Shown: positions 13,238 to 24,999, numbered from the stretch's first letter. The stretch is 64,000 bases of DNA from Rotaria sordida (GCA_905250125.1 CAJNOL010000632.1:1-64000); one strand, 5' to 3'. The notes: generated by a model from the letters alone, not told the origin. Numbers and translations: made by a program.

Positions 13238-15684
13238 TCATACGTGTCTATCATCAAAAGATGATGGTATTTCTACTTGACTTAATTTTGGTTTATATGG
13301 ATTTATTTCCATCAATTTATCTGCTAACCATAACTTTAAGAGAAAAGAAATAATAAATAATAATTTTTATAATTGAATAAAACTTACTATTGGATCTTGA
13401 GGTTTTTCTTTACATAAAGCTGTCAATGCTTTTATTAATGTTTTATTAACATTTTGTTCAAGATAATCTTTTGCCGGTTGTCCAATTGGAATTGGTTCAA
13501 CAATACCTTCATATATGAATAATTAACTTTAATTTATATAGTTTCTTTTCTTTTTTCGCTTTTACTTACAATTCGGAAAGAAAAATCGAATTTCACGTTC
13601 AGCACTCACTGCACTATCACTACCATGTACTGCATTCTTTTGTTCATTAGTTCCAAACAATGCTCGAATACTATATCAAACAAAACAAAATAAAACTATT
13701 TTATTAAAAAACGAACAAATAAAATCAAATTAACCTATCAGGATATGTTTCTTTTGCAACAATTGAATTTGTTGGTCCAATTAATTCTCTCCATTGTTGA
13801 ATTGCATTTTCTTTTGTTAAAACCATGGCAACTATTGGAGCACTTGTCATAAATGCAACCAAACTTGGAAAAAATTTTTTTCCATAATGTTCACTATAAA
13901 AATCGGAACATTGTTCAGCTGTTAATGTTACACGTCGTTTCTAGATCAAATCCAAAAAAAAAAAAAGTTAATTAATACTAACGGATGACGAAGAATAAAT
14001 GGCAGTATTAGTATTTTTTTCCTAATATCTCATTCAGTTCTCACCATTTTATTCAAAGTTTATGCTTTTGATTCTCTACAAAACTATATATTTCTATTAA
14101 TGAAAGCATGTTCTACAGTTTTCAAATACTCCATAGAAAACATTCGTTTACTATGTTCAACTCTTCCACTTAGCTTTTTTTTGCGAAGAAATATTGTAAT
14201 CATACTTTTTAATTCTGAAAGTAATGTTTTCTTTTTCTACTTTAAGTTGTTCCAATTTGATTATTAAAAATTTTCATTTCAAATGTAATAGTTTAACTGA
14301 TTTCGGCATTGATTATTCGAAGTCCGATAAATATTATCAAAACAAAATCATCGAAACTATCTTGACACCAGCCATCAATTAAATGATGATATATGAATTT
14401 GTATCATCACTTTGAAATATGTTGAAATCCTTAATTATTACCAACAACCTTATTCTTATCGCCCAGGGATTTCAACATATTTCAAAATGATAATACGAAT
14501 TCATATATCATCAATTAATTGATGGCCAGTGTCAAGATAATTTCAACGATTTTTTTGATAATATTCATCTGACTTCGAACAATCAAGGTAGAAATTATTT
14601 AGACTATTACATTTGAAATGAAAATTTTTAAGTAACAAATCGGAACAACTTAAAGTAGAAGAAAAAAACATTACTTTGAGGACTAAAAAGTTTGATAATA
14701 ATATTTTGAAGAAAGACTAACAAGGGAATTTCTCTAGGTGTCAAATCGTTTGTTGACTGAGACAATGTTCATTTGATGAGTACTAGTGAATAATAGAAAA
14801 ATCTACAATGGTTTAGTTTTTCAAGCCTTCGTTCTGATGGTATCGGAATTTTATTGGATTGTTCAACAAAAGTCTGTGACCTTTCTCAGATCACATGAAA
14901 AAAATGACTTTCGAGTTTCGACTTCAAATTTTACATGAACAAAATTCTCAATGAGATTAGTTGATTGTACAAATGTTAGCTTTTCTAGTATTTCCTTTCT
15001 GAAGATGTAAATATATGAACAAAATTTGCTTTTACACATAAGAGAATTTCGAATATCGAACATCTTAAGATAGGAAATACTAGAAAAGTTACAATTTGCT
15101 CAATGAACTAATTTCATTGAGAACTCTATTCGTGCAAAGTTTAAAGTCGAAACTCGAAAGTCATTTTTCTACATAACCTGAGGGCTGGAAAAACTTAGTA
15201 AAACTTCGATATTTCGAGAACAAAGGTTTGGAAAACCAAATCATTTTAGACTTTTTCATTACTCACTAACACTCATCAAATGAGTATCATCTCAGTCGAA
15301 AAGCAATTTGATACTTAGAGAGCTTTTCTAATCAGTTGGAAAGTTGATAATATTAAGCCAATCATTTCTATTAGATATTCGAAAACTATGAAACATACTT
15401 TCATCGCTAGAAATATATATATATATAGTTTTGTAAAGAACTAAAAGCATAATCTTTCAATAAAATGCCGAGAACTGAATAAGATATTAGAAAAATATTG
15501 ACATTTCTATTTATTATGCATCATGCGTTAATTTTCTTTTAATTTAATTTCAATAACAAACTTGTAAAATAGCAAAACCATGATTAAGAAGAATTGTTTC
15601 AATTTCATCGGCTGTATTAATAGCATCTGGTTTAATTAAAGCAAGTGTACGTTCAACAAATATTCCATGTTTATTGAAATCCAT
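13238..15684 (-). CDS. NME5: Nucleoside diphosphate kinase homolog 5 (NME5-like), NDK plus Dpy-30 motif
   Basis: NME5 is a ciliary/axonemal NDP kinase-fold protein associated with radial spokes. Five exons join in phase: 15562-15684, 13735-13940, 13570-13670, 13388-13506 and 13238-13333. They give 214 residues, close to the 212 of human NME5. The NDK domain opens with [12 protein letters not shown] and contains the nucleotide-binding signature 'NAVHGSDS' with the phosphate-accepting His. The C-terminus carries a Dpy-30-type dimerisation helix pair ('DYLEQNV...[26 protein letters not shown]'), which separates NME5 from ordinary NDKs. The chosen ATG encodes [14 protein letters not shown] and gives the family's usual length. 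The frame stays open upstream to an ATG at 15807, which would add 41 polar residues. Intron 1 (13941-15561) is almost wholly a palindromic repeat. Confidence 0.88.
13979..15531. repeat. Complex foldback element filling NME5 intron 1
   Basis: Terminal arms of about 170 bases (roughly 13980-14160 and 15360-15531) are inverted copies; for example 'ctaatatctcattcagttct' on the left matches the reverse complement of 'agaactgaataagatattag' on the right. Between them lie two further independent hairpins. One is centred near 14450 (about 14175-14715; 'gccatcaattaa' against 'ttaattgatggc'), the other near 15030 (about 14730-15320; 'ctagtatttcct' against 'aggaaatactag'). The folded shape would be a stem carrying two side hairpins. 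No coding capacity is seen. Confidence 0.8.
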
Positions 15685-16057
15685 TCTTGAACTATGATCA
15701 CTTCTTAACGTATCTTCAACACCACTTTGTCGTTGTCGATTTGTTTGATCATTGTCACTATCGAAACTTTTACCTGTATGTAATTCCATTAGAATAATTG
15801 AGATCAAGGTTAACAGACACTTTTCTCTTTTTTTTCAAAGTATAAAGAATAACAATACCCAGAAGAAAAACCTTTCTATCCTCATGAAATTTGTTGTTAT
15901 AGTTAAACCTCTAAATGAAAATATGACCTTTGATAGATGTCATTTTGAAATTTAATATGATTGGTTGACTATAAATACCAACACAAATATTTTTTCGCAT
16001 ATTTATTCATTCATTCATTCATTCATTCTGTTTTACTTATCTCTATTCAATCAAACA
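15685..16057. promoter_or_regulatory. Bidirectional upstream region, NME5-like / reductase
   Basis: The two genes are transcribed away from each other with only 373 bases between the chosen starts (250 if NME5 starts at 15807). This spacer must hold both promoters. It includes a short TTCA tetranucleotide repeat at about 16004-16028. I cannot identify a defined promoter element. Confidence 0.45.
16004..16028. repeat. (TTCA)n microsatellite
   Basis: About six copies of TTCA/ATTC lie directly upstream of the reductase start codon, probably in its 5' UTR. Confidence 0.85.
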
Positions 16058-16962
16058 ATGGCGACTTCAATAGATGATACAAATAAAAAAATTGTCATCG
16101 TAGGTGCAACAGGAAATACTGGTTTACAACTTGTTGAACAAGCATTAGCACGTAATTATAAAGTAACTGCACTTGTACGAAATTCAGACAAATTAGCACA
16201 TCTTGCACATAAAAATCTTGAAGTAAATTATTTCAAATTAATCTGATGAATATTAAACAAAAAAAAACAAACAAATCATGATTTTTTTTGTTTTAGGTGA
16301 TTAAATGTGATTTAATGAATCCATTGGAATTAGCTAAACATTTAGAAGGACATGTTGCTGTTTTATCAGCACTCGGTCAACCTGGTCTTCAAATGTCGGC
16401 AATGACTTTTTATGAAGATTCAATGAAATCAATTGTAACTGCAATGCGTAATGCAAATATCAAACGATTAATATGTATAACATCATTTTATACAAAATGT
16501 AAATTTGTTTTTTTTTTTGAAGAAATATATTTTGTTTTTTTTGTATATTTCAATGAATATAATTTAGATCAACCTGAAATATATCCATTTAAATTTAGAC
16601 TTATTATTCGTCCAATGATTGGGCGTCATCTGGATTCAATGTATATAATGGAACAATATCTTGAAAATGAATGTCAAGATATTGATTACACTATTATTCG
16701 GCCACCACGTTTACTTGATGAACATATTATTGGTTTGTTTAAAATTTTTAGTACTTTTTGTTTTTCGTTAATTTTTTTTTTTATTTTTTTTTTTAATAAT
16801 TTAGAAAAAGAAGTTAAAGTTAATGAAAATGATTATTTTTTTCCTAATCAATCAACAGCTAATCAAATACCAAGAGCTAATGTAGCTCGTTTTATGTTGG
16901 ATATATTAAAAGATGAAAAATATATTCGACAAGCTGTTGCTATTGATATGTCAAGTGGATGA
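16058..16962 (+). CDS. NAD(P)-binding reductase, biliverdin reductase B / flavin reductase-like
   Basis: The protein has a Rossmann fold of the atypical short-chain dehydrogenase (NAD(P)H-binding, BLVRB) type; the family reduces flavins and biliverdin with NADPH in the cytosol. Four exons (16058-16222, 16297-16498, 16568-16732 and 16805-16962) join in phase to 229 residues; human BLVRB has 206. The N-terminus holds the dinucleotide motif 'IVIVGATGNTGLQLVEQAL' (G-x-x-G-x-x-G), then 'VTALVRNSDKL', where the Arg suits NADP(H). The middle has 'RLICITSF', corresponding to the family's 'KVVACTSAF', followed later by 'DYTIIRPPRL'. The C-terminus 'IPRANVARFMLDILKDEKY' matches the BLVRB end. The ATG was chosen for its position directly before the Rossmann strand. 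The substrate is unknown and other NmrA-like reductases are possible. Confidence 0.82.
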
Positions 16963-17111
16963 GATAAATCCCGTTGAACAACTATATAATAAACAAAATA
17001 AAATATTTATCGCATTTAAACTTGCCATTACATCTCTTTTTCTCTAATGATTATATTGCAATAAAATAAAATTTCTTTGTTTTTACTTTTCAGATTATCT
17101 ATTTTCAAAGG
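16963..17111 (+). promoter_or_regulatory. Short intergenic spacer with polyadenylation-like and splice-acceptor-like signals
   Basis: Only 149 bases separate the reductase stop from the next ATG on the same strand. The spacer contains AATAAA-type runs (16989-17003 and 17061-17070) followed by a pyrimidine tract and 'cttttcag' ending at 17093, which looks like a 3' splice acceptor. This layout would suit a spliced-leader-dependent, operon-like arrangement. That is inference. Confidence 0.4.
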
Positions 17112-20100
17112 ATGGCAACAACTCAACCGACGTATGTAGTTTAATTTCTCATGCATTTGAAAAAAAAAAAAACTTTTATTTGTTTTTTTCAGATACGATT
17201 ATTCAGCTTATGATTATTCATATGATACAAGTTCATCATCAGCTTATTCATCTTATCCAGGTTATGAAACAAGTGCATCTTATGCACCACCTGGAACATA
17301 TGATAGTTATGCAGCATCTGCAACTTATCCTACAAGTAAACTATTTCGATAGGATTAATTGAATTAAAATTTTTTTTCTTGTTTAGGTGCTGCTTCGACT
17401 AGTTCACCTTATACAAGTGTAGATCCATATTCTGGTTATTCAGCAGCGGCTTATGGTTATCCAACAACAGCTACTAGTGCCGGTGCTCCACCAGCAACTG
17501 CAAATCAACCATCATATCCACCATCTTATAGTTCATCGCCAACAGCAACTGGCTATACATATGATTCAAGACGTATGACACCACCACCACCAGCATCAGC
17601 AACTGCTCATTATGCACCTTATGATTATACATCAAGTGCTGCTGGTATAAATAATTCTATTATTTTTATCAAATCGTTGTTTTTTTTCGTGTTTTAGCTG
17701 CATATGTTGGTGGACCTCCAACAAGTGCTGCTTATTCTCCATATAAATCCGTATCTGCAACAAATGGTTCGTCATCGACAAGTGCCTATTCGACATATCC
17801 TAGTTCAGCTCCACCACCACATGGAACATATGGTGTTCCGCCTGGTAGTCATCTTTCAGGAGCAATAGGTGCACATCCACCTCCATCTCATGTCTATGGT
17901 CCACCTCCGCCAACAGCTGGTATGATGCCACGTCGACCAGATTATTATCCACCACCTCAAATGCCTCATTCAATGCATTATGTTTCACATCAAGCACAGC
18001 CAATGCATTATCGGTAAGTGAATTTATCTCCCCCACCGAAAAAAAAAAATATTAATTTTGATTTTTTGTGAATATTTTGCTTTGTTCTATCGCTCTTTCG
18101 TATTGTTTTATTTTTCTAAGTTTTTGTTCTTTAATGTTTCGGCATAAAAAAAAAATAACAACAATTGAATATTTTGTGTTCTATTATTATGTAATGTGTT
18201 TTTGGATCAGTTATTATTCTATTCTTTGTACTTTTCTAGGATCGATATACAATAGCAAATACATATATATAGAAATTATATATATATATATGTACTATTT
18301 GCTAATATTGAATTTAAAATATTTTATCTAATTTTAGGTTGATTTAGTACTGCATATTTACAAAAAAAAATTGCGTCATATGTTTTCTTATATAAATTTT
18401 TGTTTTTGGTTTTTTTGTATACAAAACAAAAAAGAAAAGGATTTTTGTGTTGTTGGTTTTTTTTTGTTTTCTTTTTTTTCTATCTTTTGACAATTTAAAC
18501 TTCACGACAAACATTGTTCTATTATCTTCTTGTGTATTCCAGTTTGCCACCTCGAGGGGGCTATCAACGTGAACTTGATGGTAAGTAAAACTCTGTTTTT
18601 TTTTCCTTTCTTTATTTCCGCTCAGCAGTTTCTGTTTTGTGTCTTTTTTTGCTTTTACAAGAGATTTAAAGATAACAAAAAAAAAAAAACAAAAGAAAGA
18701 AAAGAAAAGATTCATCAGATAAAAGAATTTTTCCTTGTTCTATATGTTTGCGTATGTGTGATATTAAAAGATTGAATGATGTTTATCGCTCTTTGTTTCA
18801 AGTGTTGAGAATTTTGTCTATTTATGATATTTGTTTTAATTTGGTTATATTACTCCGTTAGCGTTATTGTTTATTTCATTTCATTTTCTTTTTTTTTTCT
18901 AATATCGTTCTATGAATTATTCGATTTATTTTGATTTGTTTACATTTATTTTATTAAATATTTCTATAGAACCTGGTGATGAAAATGCACTTCTTCGACA
19001 TGTTGTCTATATAACTGGTTTACCAAAAGAAATTCAAAATGAAACATTAGCTGAAGTATTTAGTGCTGCATGTGGACCTATTGCACCGGTAAGAATTTTT
19101 TCGTTTTCTCACAAGGAAACACATCCTCAAGTGACAAATTGCTCTTAAGTTAAGACGATATTTAATCGATAGAGCCTAATGAGTATGTAAATACTATCGA
19201 GTGATTCAAGCTGCTGAGATTCCGAATATTTAGTGAAGTTTTTTAGTGATGGGCAGAACCAATCGTTTTTGATGCCGATTCCAGTCAGAAGAAAAATTTT
19301 CGATTCTGGTTTCGTGCAAGTTTATTATTTTTTTTGAATTCACTGATACGTCGTCTATTCTGCATGTTGGTGTTCGACAACTCTGTTGTTAACGAAAAAA
19401 AGGGTTCATTTTTTATTATTAAAATTGTAACAGCAACTATTGAAGTGATCAATACTCAATAATTTTCATATAAGTTTTTAGAACACATGAGTTGTGAGAA
19501 AATGAGATTTAACGCAAGTTTTACACAACCATAAAAGATAGTACTCCCAATAAAAAAAAAATTGATCCCGTGATCGGACCCATCTTGCCTATATCTAGGA
19601 TTTCTCCTGTACGGTTCCAATTTCCAAGTGAAATTATATTTTTGAATTTTGATCTGAAAGTTTGCCAACATAAAGTCATCGATTAGATTAGTTCGTCGAA
19701 AAAATTTCCGAATTTTTGAAAACATCCATGTTTTTAATAATAATCATGGCAAAGCGATTTTATTTTAAACAGCTCATATCTTGGAGACACTTGACCAAAA
19801 AATTCTAAAATTCTTCTTACAAGCTACTGTAATCAGTGCCTTTATTTAGGCAAAGTTTTGGGTCAAAATTCAAAAATATAATTTTGCTTGAAAACTAAGA
19901 CACAGCGACTCGAATCATTCCAGGATATTTTCTTACTCATTAGACCGTATCAATTTAATATAGTTTCAGCTTAAAAACGATTTATCACTTGAGAACTTTT
20001 CTTTGTTAAATTTTTTTATGATGTAATTCAGGTCGATGTACGTTCACCAAAACCAAAAATTTGGGTTTATAAAGATCGACAAACACGTGAAGGTAAAGGT

Positions 20101-20364
20101 GAAGCTACAATTACATTTATCAATCCTGAATCATGTCAAACGGCTATTAATTATTTTAATGGTAATCAATAGAGTATTCTTTTTTTAATATTTGGTTGTT
20201 TTTTTCTTTTAGGAAAAGAATTGTTTGGTCGTGAAATTCGTGTTACATTATGTCCAAGACGTATGTACAATATGCAAAAACAAAATACACCATTCAATCC
20301 GGCAGCTCCGCCAATGAATACAACTACAATGATTAAACCAATTAATACAAATAATAACGGTAAT

Positions 20365-20398
<34 letters not shown>

Positions 20399-20867
20399 CT
20401 GATAGTGCAACAACAACGACAACAGCAACGACTTCTACAGCTGCAAGTACAACATCAACAACAACGTCTACAACAGCGCCTGTAACAACAGCTAATCCAA
20501 TAGCAACAATATCTTCATCAACACATGGATTATCTCGTCAATTAAATCATTCATTATTTAAATTCCGACAAACACCAGAACAACAACGTGGTCTTTTACC
20601 TACTCCACCTATTTCTTTGTAAGATATTCAATATTTAATATAATCGATTTGTATTAATTGTTTTTTTGTTTTATTGAATTTAGTGGAGCACCTATCATTG
20701 GTAGTGCAGTTCAACGGGATGGTGTTCGAAAAGAATTACCTCGTATTGCTTTAAATAGGCAAGTATTATTTTAATATATATATATATATATATGTATTTA
20801 TTATTATTTGTTTGTTTTTAGAGGTAATTATATTAATCCAACTGGTGTTCGTCCTAAACCTTATTAA
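17112..20867 (+). CDS. FET-like RNA-binding protein (FUS/EWSR1/TAF15 type): Tyr/Ser-rich N-terminus, RRM, PY-NLS
   Basis: FET proteins bind RNA and promoter complexes in the nucleus and form condensates through Tyr-rich disordered regions. Ten exons join in phase to 516 residues: 17112-17131, 17193-17335, 17387-17644, 17698-18013, 18543-18580, 18970-19088, 20032-20161, 20213-20618, 20684-20758 and 20822-20867. Residues 1-250 are Tyr/Ser/Ala/Pro-rich ('YDYSAYDYSYDTSSSSAYSS') as in FET activation domains. One RRM follows, from 'HVVYITGLPKEIQ' to 'IWVYKDRQTREGKGEATITF' to 'GKELFGREIRVTLCPRR'. The pattern 'DR.T...KGEATI.F...AI..FNGKE..G..I.V' is characteristic of FET RRMs. A poly-Thr tract comes after, and the end is GVRPKPY, fitting the R-x(2-5)-PY signal read by transportin-1. 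No RanBP2 zinc finger or RGG blocks are seen. The last-but-one intron begins with GC rather than GT. Confidence 0.82.
19089..20031. other. Long intron of the FET-like gene
   Basis: The intron is 943 bases, far longer than most in this gene, and splits the RRM. At about 19248-19262 the motif 'agtgatgggcagaacc' resembles hAT transposon ends, but no matching end was found within the intron. No coding pattern is seen. Confidence 0.4.
20364..20400 (+). repeat. (ACA)n coding microsatellite, poly-Thr
   Basis: About twelve ACA/CAA repeats lie in frame inside exon 8 of the FET-like gene and encode a run of threonines, followed by a longer Thr/Ser/Ala-rich region. Length variation between alleles is likely. 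Confidence 0.9.
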
Positions 20868-23260
20868 CATATTTGTTTTCATAATTGTCTGATTTGTTAG
20901 CTTGTTGTGCATTTCTTTTCTGTGTACGTGTGTGTGTGCTTGTGAACATATATTAAAAAACCTAACAAGAAATTATAAATGTGCGAATTTAAAGTTATTT
21001 TTAGTTGATCAAAAAATGTTTGTAGAAGAATATCTTTCTTCATTTTCATCGTATTCTTTTACAGAATAGAAATTTGAAATAATTATTGCAATTTTGAACG
21101 ACAAAAATCATTCTATTTCACTTTTTTTTTGTGTTTGAAAATCTTAAACTTTTTTGTTTTTAATAAGAGACAGTTTGTCTTTTTGACAATGAACATGACT
21201 AATATAATGTATGAAATATTGATGTTAAAATGAAAATTCATTAGAAAAACATATATATATATATATATATTTGATACAATGATTACAATCAAAAAAAAAT
21301 TTAGATTCGTGTTGAAATCGATTAAAATTACAGATTTTTACATGCTATACTTTAGGCTTATTTTGAAAATTATAATTCATGTCGAGAAAATATTTCGGAA
21401 TGCAGGCTAAAGTTAAGTGTCATTTATACAGGACGTCCAAATAAAAATTGCACTCTTTGACCCTGTTCCTTCTCCTTTGTTCAGTTTCATCAACCGTCTC
21501 CTCTCTCTTGGACGTTCAGCAGAATGGTAAACGATCATTATAGATTTTTGCATGTTTTTTATTTTGTTGCAAATCAAACTATTCTTACTGATGTCAATGA
21601 CTATTTGTGTGAGGAAATATCCATTAGAATATTTTTATTAAATGAATATTCATCAATATACGCTTCATATATATGTTATTAACTCATTTCGATATCAAGT
21701 TACATTATCGAAATAAAATAAAATAAAATCATTGTTCGTCATTGTAATTTATTATATATTTATTTTCATTTTATATTATTTATATGACATCTTTCGTAGA
21801 GACATAAGAGATAACAAAGTAAATCCATTGTGAAAAGCAGAGTACAGTTGATTCATAATTTTTATGTCTAATAAACATTTAATTAATGTATAAATCTAAT
21901 ATAGAATTTGTAGTCCTATGAAATTTTCTGTTCATTGATACATACCAAGCGAGTCCCTATAGGGTTAAAATATTAAACATGATGGAGCTACTTTAACCAT
22001 TGTAGAAAATCTCATCATCTATATGACAAACCATGACGAGGTCAAAAACTAGCATGTTGAAAAACCTACGTGGCCGTTATAGACACATCGACATCTTTGT
22101 CACAGTCTGTCAGCAGGGTAAAATAACATCGGCATATTTGTCGTAGTCTTTGGAACAAGTTAGAGAAGATAGGTTCAATTTTCTCGCCATACACTTCAGC
22201 GTTCCTTAGCAATCATGTTTCACAAAAACACTATAATAGTGAAATGGGAGTCTTGCTTTATTTTGATAGTGATTTAGAGATTGATTTGACTATTACAAGA
22301 TGAGAAAATTGAAAAAGGACTTATGTTGGTCTACTGATGGATCCGATCCACTTTGACTGGTTTAGATCGATGCTGACGCCGGTAAAGAAAAAATCCTACA
22401 AGTTGCAAGCCTGATGTCCCATGTGAAGAAAAGATAACAACTTTTCAGGAAGAGCCTGTTTATTCAAATACACCACTTCCTTTACATTAAATAAATATAT
22501 CAACATTAGAAATGAATAAATATACATTTCACAAGCCACGAACAAAAAATATAACCTATTGTAAAGTTTTTTTTTTATTAAATACATTCTATTTTAACAA
22601 GTAGAACATAATAAAAACAAAAAATGCAGTTCTACACAAATGTTACTCGAAATTATAACAATATTGATATTATTATTCCACAAAATGACTATCTGCTCAA
22701 TGTAGCATAATCTTGAACTATCATAATGCTATATTTATATTCAACTGATTTATTCATTTCATTTCATATTTAAAAATTCTCTTCAAAACTAAGATTCAAA
22801 ATTTCGCCGATAGTTGTGTGAAAAAACAAATAGAAACACATTCATAGTAAGTGTTTGGATGTTCAGAAATGCTAGACTCTCTTCCTTCATTTACCTGGAA
22901 GTCCTGTATGAATGATTTCTTAGTATTTCTCATATACATTTTATATTTGTGTCGAAAAGATTATTTAGTTTTTCAATTTATTTTATAATGGTACATTGAT
23001 AGTTTACCCTGCAATGATTGCAAAAAAAGCCATGGCGTAAAAGAAAACGGGCTGGCTTATCTGACTTGTTATCTTAAGAAAAATAAAAAAACAACAAAAA
23101 AAATTGTATTATATGCCTTATACTGTGTTACAAACAGATGGTCGTTTTTCTCAGCTAATTGTTCCATTTTGACGAAATAATCTGAGCACGATTGAAATTT
23201 TTTATATAATATCACTCGTTTCCTGAGAAGGAAAGTCAGTAGGTGTGTGCATCGACTAAG
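20868..23260. other. Intergenic region between FET-like gene and lipase
   Basis: No supported gene. A (TA)n run lies at about 21250-21270. At 21425-21465 the text 'atacaggacgtccaaataaa' resembles a mariner terminal repeat, with a weak inverted partner 'cttggacgttc' at about 21508-21518, so a tiny decayed element is possible. The stretch 22000-22400 has more even base composition and may be an old transposon fragment, but all frames contain stops. Repeated 'gataac/aataaa' sequence elsewhere is uninformative. Confidence 0.4.
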
Positions 23261-24949
23261 ATGTTATTTCGCATTGCTGTTACTTTTGTATGCTTCGCTA
23301 TCCTCGCAGTTCATGCTGATGAAGAGTCTCTTTCAGGTTAGTATATCTTTTATTTGAATATGATTAATTTCAAAATACATAAATATAGTTCCTGCTACAC
23401 GAGGATCCAATGTCTGTTATGGTGAATATGGATGTTTTACTACGTCAAAACCATTCGGTAAAAAATAATTTTGTTGTTATTATTTATTGATAATGTAATG
23501 CTTTTCAAAACTAGGTGGAACATTACAACGACCATTTGCCCTTTTACCTGATCGAGTACAATTTCATGATGAATTCTTTCTTATTTTTTGTTTTCCTCAA
23601 ATCTATTTTTTGTTTTTCTGTAGAATGCTGCGATCGAGACTAAATACTATTTATATACAAGAGCTACGCGTAGAAATCGTACTGAAATCAGTCGCTACAC
23701 AACTCTTGGTGCATGGAGTCCAAGCAAACCAACAAAAGTTTGCATTCATGGCTTTGTAGATAGCATGAATACACCATGGTGGATAGATTTGAAAAATGCA
23801 ATCCTTGATGCAGTACGTATTTATATCTAAAGAAGTTTAGTTTTAACATCGATCTATCTACATTTTTTATGCATTTTAGGAAGATGTTAATGTAATTTTG
23901 GTTGATTGGTCGAAAAAAAATGGATTTCCGTATGAGCAAGGAGCGGCAAATACTCAAATAGTAGGTGCAGAAATTGCTTTATTTGTCAATTATTTGATCG
24001 CGCAACATGGATCGAAAGCAACGGACTTTCATATTATCGGTCATTCTCTTGGTGGTCAAACAGCAGGTTATGCTGGAGCACGAATTCCTGGATTGGGTCG
24101 AATTACTGGTAAATATTCATTAAGAGAAATTTATTTTAAACCTTGTCTAATTATTATAGGATTGGATCCTGCTGGTCCTTATTTTGAAAATACTGATCCA
24201 GCTGTCCGTCTAGATCCAACTGACGCTTTATTTGTTGATGTTATTCATACTGATGGTGCTCATAATCTTCTTCTTGGACTTGGTATATACATATATATAT
24301 AACACAATTTCATAATTACTTAATTAAATATTCTACAAAAATTTAATCTTCTTAGGTTCCTTTCAACGAATGGGTCATGTTGACTTTTTTCCTAATGGTG
24401 GTCTTGATCAACCTAGTTGTTCAAAGACACCAGGCAAAATTTTAAATCTTATTCTTCAACTCGGAACAATGAATATTGAAGGTAAAACACCGAAATTAAT
24501 ATAAATACATTTACATGTATGTATTTTTTTTAAACTTTCTAGGCTTTTTGGTAACATCATTGTGTAGTCATTTAGCTGCTGTATATTTCTTTACTGATTC
24601 AATTCGTAATCAATGTCCATATGTAGGTTATTCATGTCCTAACTTTGATGATTTTAATTCTGGTAAATGTTCATTGGAATGTGATGATAAAACTCATCAA
24701 TGTAATCGTATGGGTTATTGGACTTCACCCAATGGTGGTAAAGGTGNNNNNNNNNNTTTTTGTTTTTATTATTTCAGTAAATCATTATCAAATTACTCTT
24801 CAAGCAATTTCTGCCACTTTCGATGAGTATGTACAGAAGTACAATTTTTGTTATTTTATGTTTGTTTATTTATTAATGAATTATCTAGTGGAGATACAAC
24901 ATTTACCACGAAATTCAGTTGTAACTCGTTTCATTCCACTTACTGTTAA
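23261..24949 (+). CDS. Secreted triacylglycerol lipase, pancreatic lipase family
   Basis: This is an alpha/beta-hydrolase of the pancreatic lipase family, probably secreted for lipid digestion. Exons joining in phase are 23261-23336, 23389-23457, 23515-23555, 23624-23812, 23880-24108, 24160-24282, 24356-24481, 24543-24743, 24778-24826 and 24889-24949, giving 387 residues. A signal peptide covers residues 1-19. The oxyanion region is 'KVCIHGF'. Catalytic residues are Ser181 (GHSLGG), Asp204 (GLDPAGP) and His294 (CSHLAAVYFFTDSI). 'RLDPTDALFVDVIHTDG' and 'GHVDFFPNGG' are family hallmarks. Cys pairs lie near residues 305-335. A short PLAT-like C-terminus begins with 'YQITLQAISATF'. The 3' end is doubtful: the spliced frame stops at 24949, while a neighbouring frame stays open to 24998 and encodes a plausible PLAT strand ('LTVNIGEVKEVEVDN'). 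An indel, a sequencing error or an unusual splice is likely. An N gap lies in the intron at 24747. Confidence 0.87.
24747..24756. other. Assembly gap (10 N)
   Basis: Ten ambiguous bases follow directly after the donor site of lipase exon 8. The true missing length is unknown, and sequence may have been lost here, including possible coding bases. Confidence 0.98.
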
Positions 24950-24999
24950 TATCGGTGAAGTAAAAGAAGTTGAAGTTGATAATAAGAAAAAAAACTAAT

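Noticed and set aside
15685-15807. Upstream ATG of the NME5 gene at 15807
   Set aside because: It stays possible, but the ATG at 15684 gives 214 residues and an N-terminus matching NME5, so the extension of 41 polar residues was not chosen.
17800-18036. Minus-strand ORF opposite the FET-like exon 4
   Set aside because: It is a shadow of the low-complexity coding exon; the plus strand has the splice sites and the conserved domain.
18068-18775. Small ORFs on both strands in the FET-like intron 18014-18542 and around it
   Set aside because: They are A/T-run artefacts within an intron flanked by good splice sites.
23688-23957. Minus-strand ORF opposite the lipase
   Set aside because: It is a shadow of lipase exons 4-5, which carry the family motifs.
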